Below are positions 55,131-64,000 of a DNA stretch of 64,000 nt, piece by piece. Within the stretch, counting starts at the first letter, position 1; each line of letters begins with the position of its first letter. Below the pieces are notes generated by a model, which was not told the DNA's origin, searched no databases, and was given only the letters and a program-made list of their open reading frames with translations. The translations under genes were made by a program, and so were the position numbers. Origin of the DNA: Spisula solida (taxonomy: Eukaryota > Mollusca > Bivalvia > Venerida > Mactridae); assembly GCA_947247005.1 (NCBI GenBank), contig OX365949.1:22263130-22327129 (forward strand), given 5' to 3'.

Positions 55131-55605
55131 CAAATTATGTTTGGCTGACTTGAAGCCTGATCTTCATGGAATTTCCACGTCCGGATTAACTAAAAGGCAA
55201 ACAGACACAGTGTCAAAATATTATTTTTATATATCTCTCATATACGAGAACTTATTTTAAGACTTACTGTTTAGAGATATGAACGCACAGCGTAAATATT
55301 TTCAAACCTTAAAAGTTAAAACACGAACCTACGTTATGTAAGTTGTTCTCTCTGTTCTAAACATCATGTTATGAATATGGCATGGGTTGATTTCTTTCTA
55401 ATCTAGAATTAGAGTATAACAAGTGAACGTAACATTCGAAGCCAATGTAGTACATGTTTACGCAAGACACCGATTCGCCATAACAAAGATCTCTGCTAGG
55501 GAATCAAAGTGGAACCATTTTCTAACGAACAAACTTTAGATTGATCATTGTAATATTGTTCGTATACCTATGTCATTTATCATTACAGTAAACTCAAGTG
55601 AAAGG

Positions 55606-55959
55606 ATGGCCGAAATTTCTTCAGACAGTTTGAGCCCTGAGAATAGCCTGCGTGGCTCTGATTCAATGCAACAAATGGTTGCCTACCAAGGACCGCATCC
55701 TTCCCAGCATCAACATGCTGGACAGACGGGTCATCCGTATCCATACCCATATCCGATGTATCAAATGCCACCAGGTCAACCAGGGATGTATCCCTACCCA
55801 CCTCCTCCAGGGGCATACGCTAATGGCTACCCAGGTGCACATGGGGCGCCCCAGATGCCGGGAACTCCAGGATACCCGGTGGCTATGGGACAAGTTCCTG
55901 TAGATTCGTTCGGCAACACCGCCTACGATGCCGTAAGACGGGGTCTTCACAAAGTCAAG
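55606..55959 (+). CDS. Unknown plus gene exon 1 coding part
   Basis: 118 codons, donor AAG|GTAGTG. Pro, Gly and Tyr dominate residues 45-105. Confidence 0.78.
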
Positions 55960-58403
55960 GTAGTGATTAATGAAACGAAATGCACGTACCTTTTATTAGT
56001 ACGCGCGTTTTCTTTTGGTTAGTTAAAAACCACGTGTTTGTTTGGTGTGTATCCTGATATTCTATGAATGGCGTAAATAAATGTCTGTCTTGAAGTCGAA
56101 CACTATGATTAGGTATGACTGCACATTAAAGTAGTACGCATTCGTGCTATTTAATTGGATTGGTCTAAATTCTACGTAATAACATATGAAGTTACAACAT
56201 TAAAATATTTGATCATTTCTTTGTATTTGGCAGATTTCCAAGTGTGACGTGACCGAGTTGGAGCGACAGCTACAAGGCGAGTTATTTGACAAATGGCACG
56301 AGTCATGCGAGGTCACCAAGGCCACCAAGATTCCATTTTCAAACATATCCGCATATCTAGATCACCTACAAGATGCGTATGAAGGTAATTGAGTTATGTT
56401 TCAATGTGTGACATGTTTTTATCACATGGCTTTCCTTGTATCCGGGTTATAATAACGAGTGCGTATATTCTTTTACCATAGTGTTGTATAACGTTCATAT
56501 GACGTCACTTTATCTCCTAAAATGGAGTCAGCTTTTCAACAGAAAGAAGTGTATTTTCATGTTACTAATATCATATGACAAAAAACTTGAAAAAGCATCG
56601 AATACACATTGTCAATTGATAAAACTAATATTTAACCAGTTCAGGAAACATTATTAAGCTCACCAGAGGCTCGTTTGATACATTTTCCTAAACTCGTTTT
56701 ATATCAGTAAATATAAATTGACAACGAGTGTTAGATCCTCTAGAACCTGACCAATCCCATTCTTAGGATGACTCACACCCCTATGCGGATATGATATTGT
56801 CCAGATTGCCCTTAGTTTTAGTTTCTGTGTGGTTATGGCGCAATGGCAGAGCGGTTGGTTGGTTATAATTCTTCCATTTTAAGCTATCAAATTGCAGTGG
56901 GTGAGGACACAAGTTCCTCTCGACTTTAATGCCAATCGGGTTATTCCAAACACGTTCCAGTATTTATCAAAGTTGTCATTGTTCCTAGTTTTGTTTTTAC
57001 ATAACATATAAACTATTTTTGTACAATTTTGCTATTACAAATATTATACTTATGTTATAGAATGAACATAAATATGTTTAAACCAACTAAAACCCGCTCA
57101 ATCATTTAAGGGATCGACGATGAGATAAGGAAGAAGATGAATGGCGTATTGTTCGTACAAGGGGAATGGGAGCACAAACTCATCGAATGGAAATTCAACA
57201 AGGGCGATAACTCTGGAGCCAGGTATTGACAAAACGTCTAATTTCTAAAATCTGTATGTGCACAATACATGTATTTATAGATCAAATTATCTCACATTTA
57301 ATGTATCATTACACTAATCAGTTTACAATTCTTTGGTTCAAAGCAAACTATTGCAACCATGTGTAGATAAAACAGGAGATCTAAAAGTCTATGTAATGAG
57401 CCATCGATTCAATGTTACGAACCAAAAGAGAATAAAATCGGATAGGAAAGGCAGCACCCAACTGAAAAAGCCGAGCACAGAAAACATAAAAACAACACAG
57501 ACCAAAATTACACGACACAATGCCCAACACACAACTGAACGAGAAAACGAAACTAAACCGCTGAAAGTACAAGTTTCAGCTGTCAAACAGCTGTTCATTA
57601 TGTTTCGATGTTTGACGTCTTTATCCTGACCATTCATATACATTTGGAGTTTATTTTGATTGACCAGGTATGGAATGATTGCATTCGGACGTTCAGCTGA
57701 TCAGCAGTTTGTGGACTGTATGTTTGTCATGTACAAGATGGATTTCAAGGTAAACATGTCTTATTTACGGTATTTTATATATCTTAAGTTGGCCAAGCTT
57801 GTGTTGAACAGGACCTTTTCGATTGTGTCTTGTCTAAGCAAAGATAGTCTTAAGTTTGTCTTACCTTGAGCAATGCCTTCTTGAATGTGGGTTGTCTTGA
57901 CAAAAGTATTTGTGTATGTTTCTAATGCACTTTGTACGTGTTATTAGAATGGCAAATCCTTCTGAATGAGTCATAGCCTTAGCGTTCCTGAATGCACCGT
58001 GTTTTCATAAGTGTTTGGAACGAAAGTATTCATTCTTAATAAACAAACATTAAATAGATAGTTCGTGATTGTTTCCTTCGTGTTCAAAATCGTAACTATA
58101 CAGATTTGTTTCCGAAATTCGGTTTGCAATGCCGTTTTAACAGTGTTTAAAATATCACTCCTGTTCTTTTTCCAGATTGCTCCCCAGGTGATAGTCACTA
58201 AAGAGAAACATTCGGCACTTTGGGGTCTGTGTAAATGGACGACCACTAAACGACACACCGAGGAGCGAGCTCTTGGACAAAAGAATATTAAAGTACTGCA
58301 GAACTTCTTCCGGAATAAAGCACTAGAGGGCTTTTACAAAGAAGGAGTCATTGAGTCAATAAACTATGTCCAGTCACTGGAAGATATACCGGACGCTAGC
58401 TAG
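55606..58403 (+). CDS. Unrecognised protein with Pro/Gly/Tyr-rich N-terminus, paralogue of the gene at 47658-50041
   Basis: Five exons (55606-55959, 56234-56384, 57111-57222, 57668-57749, 58176-58403) join in phases 0, 1, 2 and 0 to give 308 residues. Residues 1-118: a Ser-rich start, then a PYPYPYPMYQMPPGQPGMYP-type low-complexity region like those of annexin-like and scramblase proteins. The rest (ISKCDVTELERQLQGELFDK to SLEDIPDAS) is a globular region of unknown family with alternating hydrophobic strands (ARYGMIAFG, CMFVMYKMDFKI, PQVIVTK) and a basic helix (KVLQNFFRNKALEGFY). No signal peptide or membrane helix. The start ATG at 55606 follows acceptor CATTACAG (55588), so an upstream non-coding exon exists. 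All junctions obey GT-AG. Function unknown. Confidence 0.78.
56234..56384 (+). CDS. Unknown plus gene exon 2
   Basis: ISKCDVTELERQLQGELFDK to HLQDAYE; acceptor TTTGGCAG, donor GAAG|GTAATT. Confidence 0.78.
57111..57222 (+). CDS. Unknown plus gene exon 3
   Basis: GIDDEIRKKMNGVLFVQGEW to NSGA plus a split Arg; acceptor ATTTAAG, donor CCAG|GTATTG. Confidence 0.75.
57400..57625 (-). repeat. Dispersed GTTGGGCATTGTGCC repeat (inverted, simple copy)
   Basis: GGCAGCACCCAACTGAAAAA, GCCGAGCACAGAAAACAT and CAATGCCCAACACACAACTG are the inverse of the blocks in 16560-16745. Sits in intron 3 of the unknown plus gene. Confidence 0.7.
57668..57749 (+). CDS. Unknown plus gene exon 4
   Basis: YGMIAFGRSADQQFVDCMFV to KMDFK; acceptor TTGACCAG, donor AAG|GTAAAC. 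Confidence 0.78.
58176..58403 (+). CDS. Unknown plus gene exon 5 (last)
   Basis: IAPQVIVTKEKHSALWGLCK to SLEDIPDAS, stop TAG at 58401-58403; acceptor CTTTTTCCAG. A possible ATTAAA signal lies at 58735-58740. Confidence 0.8.
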   Translation: MAPQVIVTKEKHSALWGLCKWTTTKRHTEERALGQKNIKVLQNFFRNKALEGFYKEGVIESINYVQSLEDIPDAS

Positions 58404-58774
58404 CGAGTTGAGTGGTAGTGTTCAAAGTTGACACTTGTATGTTGATATTATACATATGTGTACAATGATATTGTGATCTATTTGTCTTTTTATATAATTG
58501 CCAGCTTCAAGTATCATGTTGTCTCGTATATCCATGCTTCTTTATTGTTTCATCGGCACATGCACATTCTCGCATTTTAAGTAAAACATCGTTTCGTTAG
58601 TACAAGAGGACTGGTTGTACACTTGGCTTAAAATGTCTTTCGTAAATGGCATTTGGTTGTTACTTTTGTTATCGTATTTTGTGTCTATTTATGTTTTTGT
58701 ACCTGTACAAGTTTAACCATTGATGTAGAAAGTGAATTAAACTGGATCTGGATTAATTTTTTATGTACACCTAT

Positions 58775-58980
58775 TGTTCGTTATCAACCATCGATTGGCG
58801 TCACTTCATTTAATTGTACAAAATGAAGCTCGACATTGTTAAACTGTACGACTGCCATTGATATCACATAAAGACCGTCTATAGTATCATAGTGTCGTGA
58901 ATAATAGAATGTCGGGTATTAACTTTGTTTTACAACACAACATCACAAAAACAGCGTCGAGTCTTCTTTGTCTTTGATTT
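58775..58980 (+). repeat. 200-bp direct repeat, left copy (partner 60277-60473)
   Basis: ATCAACCATCGATTGGC, ACGACTGCCATTGATATCAC and AGAATGTCGGGTATT are shared in the same order with 60277-60473, by eye around 75-80% identity. Confidence 0.75.
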
Positions 58981-59134
58981 CCGAACAACAGAACAAACGT
59001 ACAATTGTCAATTTCATACTTTATATTTGTAATCGACACATGATTAAGTTGTCGCGCTAGACGACAGTTCATAGGCACTCCGCACTTCCCTTACCATTTT
59101 CATTCGTGTTGATCTAAAGGCCTATTAATTGTAA

Positions 59135-59320
59135 AATCTGGAGTTGAAGGAACATAGGTTGTGTAAAATCTGTATGGTATCTGATGCCAATGACGTGCTC
59201 TTGCCATGCGGCCATCTTGTTTCCTGTGCTTCTTGTGCCCCGGCTCTACATACGTGTCCCATCTGCCGTGCTACAATCAAAGAAACCGTCCAAACATTGC
59301 CTGAAACGTTTAGATACTGA
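59135..59320 (+). CDS. Orphan IAP-type RING finger exon
   Basis: The frame reads NLELKEHRLCKICMVSDAND, then VLLPCGHLVSCASCAPALHT and CPICRATIKETVQT to a TGA at 59318-59320. This is a full C3HC4 RING (CKIC, CGH, CASC, CPIC) of the kind that ends inhibitor-of-apoptosis (BIRC) proteins, where it acts as the E3 ubiquitin ligase domain. LKEHRLCKICM is the usual IAP lead-in. A stop (TAA at 59132-59134) lies just upstream, and no BIR domain or clear acceptor is seen. It is therefore either a last exon of an undetected transcript or a gene fragment. ACATAG before GTTGTG (59153-59158) is the only weak acceptor candidate. Confidence 0.7.
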   Translation, partial: NLELKEHRLCKICMVSDANDVLLPCGHLVSCASCAPALHTCPICRATIKETVQTLPETFRY

Positions 59321-59334
59321 ATTTCTAATTTTTA

Positions 59335-60165
59335 GCAAAGTGGCAAGGTGAGCTTTTGTAATTTTTTTTGTTCGTCGTCCGTGAGTCTGTCCGTTAGACA
59401 ATTCATCGTTAACACTCAGAAGTTTATCTCAATGAAATCTAGGTCAAGATTAAGTTGGTACATTTGGGGTAAAAACTAGGTCAAATAATACGAAACCTTG
59501 TAAACACTCTGTAGGCCACACTTTTGCTTAGATATTCATGAAATTTAGTCACAATGTTTATCTTGATGACCTTAACGTCAAAGTTGTGTCATTTTTGGTA
59601 AAAAACTAGGTCAATAGGTCAAATACTAGGAACACCCTTGTTAACACTCTGGAGGTCCCATTTTCTGTGATCTTAATGCAATTTGGCCAAAATGTTTATC
59701 TTAATAACCTTAAGGTCATTTTGAAATCGGGTCATTTGGGGTCAAAATCTAGGTCAATAGATCAAATGATAGGAAAACTTTGTTAACACTTTAGAGGCCT
59801 CATTTTTGTTTTTTCATATGGTGTCAAAACTAGGTCACTGTGACAATTAATAGAAAAATATATAAAACACTACATTTCTGCTTAAATCTTCATAAAATAT
59901 GATTAAAATGTTTATCTTGATAACCTTAAGGTCATGTTTAAAATTGGGTCATGTTGGGTTAAAAGAAAACAAGGTCAGTAGATCAAATGATTTTGTTAAC
60001 ACTCCTGGGACAAATGTTTGCTTCAATCTTCATCAAGTTTGGCCTAAATGTTTATTTTAATGATCTTCAGGCCAAGTACGAAGTTGGGTTAGGTGAATTG
60101 CCCACACGTATTACGCTTAACCGCTCGACCACACCGCCATCACATTGCCGTAATCACCCTGTCTC
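59335..60165 (+). repeat. Tandem-core dispersed repeat (AGGTCAA/GTTAACACTC units)
   Basis: Starts AGTGGCAAGGTGAGCTTTTG. Four to five diverged units of 140-150 bp follow, with GTTAACACT, TTCAT, ATGTTTATCTTGATAACCTT and GGTCATTTGGGGTCAAAA. A tRNA-like remnant (GGTCGAGCGGTTAAGC on the minus strand) lies near the end. Confidence 0.65.
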
Positions 60166-60276
60166 ATAAGTGTGAAAACTTCCAAGTTTCTATTAAATAC
60201 AAGTCGGCAATCAAAACATATAAGAGTATTTCAAAATTTGGTCATCGCCACAGGATCTATGATCCTCTTGTTTATA

Positions 60277-60473
60277 TATTGTTCGTATCAACCATCGATT
60301 GGCATCACTTCATTCAGCTTTACAATATAAATATCGACATCATTTCACTGCACGACTGCCATTGATATCACATTGCGACAGTCTATAGTATCATCGAGTC
60401 GTGAAGAATAGAATGTCGGGTATTCACTTTTATTACTATTAAATAGTAAAGTCATAAAAAATAGCAGCGAGTC
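60277..60473 (+). repeat. 200-bp direct repeat, right copy
   Basis: Partner of 58775-58980; the two bracket the RING exon and the tandem-core repeat. Confidence 0.75.
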
Positions 60474-60589
60474 TTTATGGTAGGGTGACAATCTCAGGAA
60501 AAAAAGTTGGGGTAGGACCGCTCTGTTAACAAGACAAGTCATATACCAAAATGTTCGGTATAGTCGGTAGTATCTGGGGCTGCCGGCAT

Positions 60590-61345
60590 AAATTGCCAAA
60601 TGTGGTGGCGTTTCGAGAAATCCAAGATGGCGTCTAAAATGGCCGCCATTTTTGTCATTACTAGCTCTGCATAAACAATTGATAATTGCAGGAATATGAT
60701 ACTATTCTATGAAATAACTTTCATTCATTATTATAGACATAACCCATGACTTTTCAAATACACCCTGTTCAGAATCTTCAAAGGTCAGTGTCAAGGTCAT
60801 TTTCCAGTAAAACCACTGAAAAAACAGCAAAAAAACACCGTTTTACTTGATATCTGTTTTATTTATTTAATATTCATAAGTTACAGCTATCTTAAACACA
60901 TATTTTAATATAGTTGTATGTTCCCTTGATCAAATAAAACTGATTTGGAACACTTTGGAGATAAAATAATGGAGATATACCGCTTCGTAGATCATATATG
61001 AAATTCATACCCCACCCACCAATTTTATACAGGGAATCCGAATAAAGTATTTGGAAAGTTTCAGAGAATTAGTATGTCATTATTAAGGGTAGTAATGTCA
61101 TAAATGGAACTTATGCATTCATGGATGTGTATGTCTAAATTTGTTCAGAAAAAAATCAAGATGGCGTCCAAGATGGCGTCCAAAATGGCCGCCTTAGTAT
61201 GAAAAGTCCCTTTAGGCCAGTAGAATAGTTGAAAGCTTGAGAAAAAATTCTGATGTTAACAAACTCTTCGGTTTTCTACTCTTTAAAGGTCCCAGAACAC
61301 CAGAAAAAAAGTCCCAAAGAATGACTCTTGGGGAAACTTTTTGAC
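60590..61345. repeat. Dispersed repeat with AAGATGGCGTCCAAAATGGC words
   Basis: CAAGATGGCGTC(C/T)AAAATGGCCGCC recurs at about 60627-60651 and 61158-61192, and a variant at 63187-63213. No coding sequence. Confidence 0.55.
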
Positions 61346-61389
61346 GACATTTTTGTGTCGCCTGAAAAGGCGACATATAGGTGTTACTT

Positions 61390-61459
<70 letters not shown>

Positions 61460-62390
61460 ACAAATTGCTTGTCCGGAGCATAACTTTGTCACCTTAAGTT
61501 CAAATGAGTCAAGAATTGGTATGCATGTTTCTTGCAATAAGCCGGAGTGCAGTGCGCAAGAACCATAACTGTACCTGTCATAGTTTTTGAATTATTTCCC
61601 TTTGATTGATTTTATTAGAGCATTTCTTGTCCGGAGCATAACTTTGTCACCTTACGTTCAAATGACTCTAGATTTGGTATGCATGTTTCTTGCAATAAGC
61701 CGGAGTGCAGTGCGCAAGAACCATAACTCTACCTGTCATAGTTTTTGAATTATTTCCCTTTGATTGATTTTATTAGAGCATTTCTTGTCCGGAGCATAAC
61801 TTGGTCACCTTAAGTTCAAATGACTCAAGATTTTGTATGTATGTTTCTTGCAATAAGCAGAAATGCAGTGCGCAAGAACCATAACTGTGCCTTGCATCAT
61901 TTTTTAATTATTTCCCTTAGATTGATTTAATTTGAGCATTTCTTGTCCGGAGGATAACTTTGTCACTATGAGGTTGAATGACTTGAAACTTGGTATGCAT
62001 GTTTCTTACCAAAAGACCAAGTGCAGTACACAAGAACCGTAAATCTACCTTGTGCCATTTTTCAATTTTTTCCTTTTGATTGATTTTATAAGCATTTCTT
62101 GTCCGTGGCATAACTTTGTCACCATAACTATTAATGACTCAAAAATAGGAATGCATGTTTCTTTGCTGTGACATGAAGTGCAGTGCGCAAGAATCATAAC
62201 TCCCTTCAGATTGATTTTATCAGGACATTTTTTTGTCCAGAGCATCGCTTTGTCGTTTTTAGTTCAGATGACTAGAGAGCTCTTGTGAGTCTGATATGTA
62301 GCCCAATACTGGATAGTTTTCCATGACAAATTTGCATTTCGTCAGGCGACACTTGCGACTCGCGGAGCTTTTATTTTAACTTTTGCATAA
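61345..62390 (+). repeat. Tandem-core dispersed repeat with (GGC)n, GTCGCC...GGCGAC ends
   Basis: Starts TTGTGTCGCCTGAAAAGGCG (a small hairpin), then (GGC)23 at 61391-61459. About five units of 155-160 bp follow, each with TTTCTTGTCCGGAGCATAAC, GGTATGCATGTTTCTTGC and AGTGCAGTGCGCAAGAACCA. The end is CGTCAGGCGACACTTGCGAC, repeating the start motif. Confidence 0.75.
61391..61459. repeat. (GGC)23 trinucleotide run
   Basis: Perfect 69-bp run. Its poly-Ala and poly-Arg frames are not genes. Confidence 0.97.
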
Positions 62391-62719
62391 TAACGCGTCT
62401 AAAATAATATTTGGGAATTTTTTTTTAAAAATGCAAAAAGTGTCACAAAGTGTATCATGTAGGGTATCAAACTGACCAGTGAGAAGCCAGGAACTTAATT
62501 CAAGTAGAAATATTAATTTGCATATATAATATGCAATACTTAAAGATACGCACACAAATGTATATTTTTTGCTTTAGAATGGCCATTTTTTCACATCTCG
62601 TTCAACTTACCTATTAGTCCTGTCAAATTAGCATTTAAGGAAAACTAAATTGCAACAGACACTTGTTTGTGTTTTACAGAAAGGTAACCATATGCTGATC
62701 AACAGAAACAAGACTGCGT

Positions 62720-63155
62720 TCAATAAACGCGTATGCCCCCTGTGGAAGCCTTGTCCATAAATAAGTCTAATATAAGTCCAAAATTAGTTCAAGGTGAAAG
62801 TCAAACTGGGGTTAGGTGATACAGGCATGTGTGAGTCTTTTTATACAACATCCATGCAAGTATGAAAGCTTTGTAGCAAGCCATAATGGTGCTAGGAGAA
62901 ACGGTCCATTTGGGTTAACCGTACTCATGGGACGGTATTTGTGGGGTTTTCTTTTGTTCTTTCTTTTGTTTGGTTGTAACCCACAAGTAGCATTTTGCAC
63001 CACACAAGTGACGGAATGAATGGAATCTAAAAATAGCCTATTGATACCCCACAACTACCGGTGCATTCGTACTGACGGACGAATGAACGGACAAACGAAC
63101 GGACAGGTGAATCACTATATGCCTCCCGATCAATCGATACGGGGGCATAAAAAGT
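62720..63155 (+). repeat. Dispersed repeat bounded by GTATGCCCCC / GGGGGCATAA
   Basis: Starts GCGTATGCCCCCTGTGG and ends ATACGGGGGCATAAAAAG, the same outer logic as the other tandem-core repeats. The inner core is single and diverged, and there is an ACGGACGAATGAACGGAC tract near 63077. Confidence 0.55.
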
Positions 63156-63269
63156 CCTCAAAAGTATGAGGGGACAGGTCTAAATCCAAGATGGTGCCCA
63201 AGATGGCCACCATGTATTGCATAATAAATATATACCGTATACCATATTTAAATATCACCCTTTTCATGC

Positions 63270-63685
63270 GAACGTACGTTCAAAGGCCCGTCACATAGAC
63301 TGTTACAGCCACTAGGACACAGGTGCAGCCTCTACCAGTACAGATACAGAATGCTCTGACCAGAGGGACAGACTGAGAGAAAGCCCATGAAGGGAGAGAC
63401 ATCAGATACAGGCATGTCCAGCGCTGAAGAAGTGCGCCTAGCTCTTATTTCGTATAGACAGCTTAGTTCTTTAATGTGCCCGGTAGAAAGCATCGATATG
63501 TACACAGCTTCCTTGCACCTTCCAACAAATACTTAACAGTCCATAGGGTTATTTAAATATAGCGGGCAATTACTGCTGACAGAATTTCAGAAATGTCAAG
63601 TTCCAATGCCGACAATTGAACCCACAACCTTCGGGTTGACAGTCCAGTGCGTCACCACTGAGCTATCTCCGCGTATATAACTACA
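63270..63685 (-). repeat. tRNA-derived SINE, family D
   Basis: On the minus strand it starts GCGGAGATAGCTCAGTGGTG with an A box, then GTGGGTTCAATTG as a B box (about 63616-63630), and a body of over 300 bp including TAAAGAACTAAGCTGTC. Distinct from families A to C. Confidence 0.65.
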
Positions 63686-63734
63686 TTTTGTACCAAAAAT
63701 AAATGTGGTACTTTCATACTAGTATATAGATATA

Positions 63735-64000
63735 ATGATGCTTATGGACGATTCCATAGCATTGGGAATTGTTATCCTTAGGTCTCTATCGGGGACCCAC
63801 CAGTGTGTATGGAACTGTTATCATATGCACTTTGGGGGACCCACAATGGTAGGGAACTGCCACCCTTGACCCTAGGAGGATTCATCCAGGACCCTATGCG
63901 GGACTCTTCGTTGTAGGGAACTCAATCATCCTAGACCCTATGGATGATTCATCAGTGTTGGGAACTGTCTTCCCATGTACTATAGGGACTCACCAGTGTA
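63735..64000. repeat. Decayed tandem repeat of about 50 bp, running off the window
   Basis: GGGAACTG, GGGGACCCAC and ATTCATC words recur about every 45-55 bp (AGTGTGTATGGAACTGTTAT, ATGGTAGGGAACTGCC, TGTTGGGAACTGTC). Confidence 0.6.

Noticed and set aside
61212..61568. Poly-Ala and poly-Arg frames
   Set aside because: Translation of the (GGC)23 run inside a dispersed repeat.

Overview
This is a eukaryotic, AT-rich, repeat-dense genomic window, most likely from a bivalve mollusc. The reasons are spliced genes with GT-AG introns, a bivalve-style mix of C-type lectin-like genes and an IAP-type RING exon, four tRNA-headed SINE families, many small inverted-repeat elements (MITEs), and tandem-core repeats carrying the phrase TTGTCCGGAGCATAACTT. 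The species cannot be fixed from the sequence. All exon borders below were read by eye from splice signals, reading phase and paralogue comparison. No database search was possible.

Layout. (1) 1-1640, minus strand: first coding exon of an AMFR/gp78-like E3 ubiquitin ligase, with the rest of the gene beyond the left edge. (2) 2455-3210: a decayed LINE reverse-transcriptase tail. (3) 5496-7360, plus: two exons of mitochondrial ribosomal protein uS14m (MRPS14), with repeat elements in the intron. (4) 9996-17378, minus: a complete four-exon metallo-beta-lactamase-fold alkylsulfatase gene. Its second intron is almost entirely a 40-bp minisatellite, whose unit is a copy of the exon-2/intron-2 splice junction, plus a 1.28-kb palindrome inserted into that array. 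(5) 21517-29002, minus, and 29399-43563, plus: two paralogous secreted PAN/C-type-lectin/mucin genes arranged head to head, with 396 bp between the start codons. The minus gene has two lectin-like domains and the plus gene three. Lectin modules are joined by Thr-rich linkers, and several introns hold private minisatellites. (6) 43848-45774: a 24-bp minisatellite of about 80 copies. (7) 47658-50041, minus, and 55606-58403, plus: a second head-to-head pair, two diverged members of a protein family I do not recognise. (8) 59135-59320: an orphan IAP-type RING-finger exon between two direct repeats. (9) 59335-64000: tandem-core repeats, a perfect (GGC)23 run, a SINE and a decayed tandem array.

How the genes relate. 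AMFR (ER-associated degradation), MRPS14 (mitochondrial translation) and the alkylsulfatase are unrelated housekeeping or metabolic genes. The lectin pair looks like a lineage-expanded secreted recognition or mucosal gene family, evolving by symmetric exon-module duplication and probably inter-copy conversion. The most unusual structure is the alkylsulfatase intron, which carries about 44 decoy copies of its own 5' splice site, each with the codons of the enzyme's metal-binding motif.
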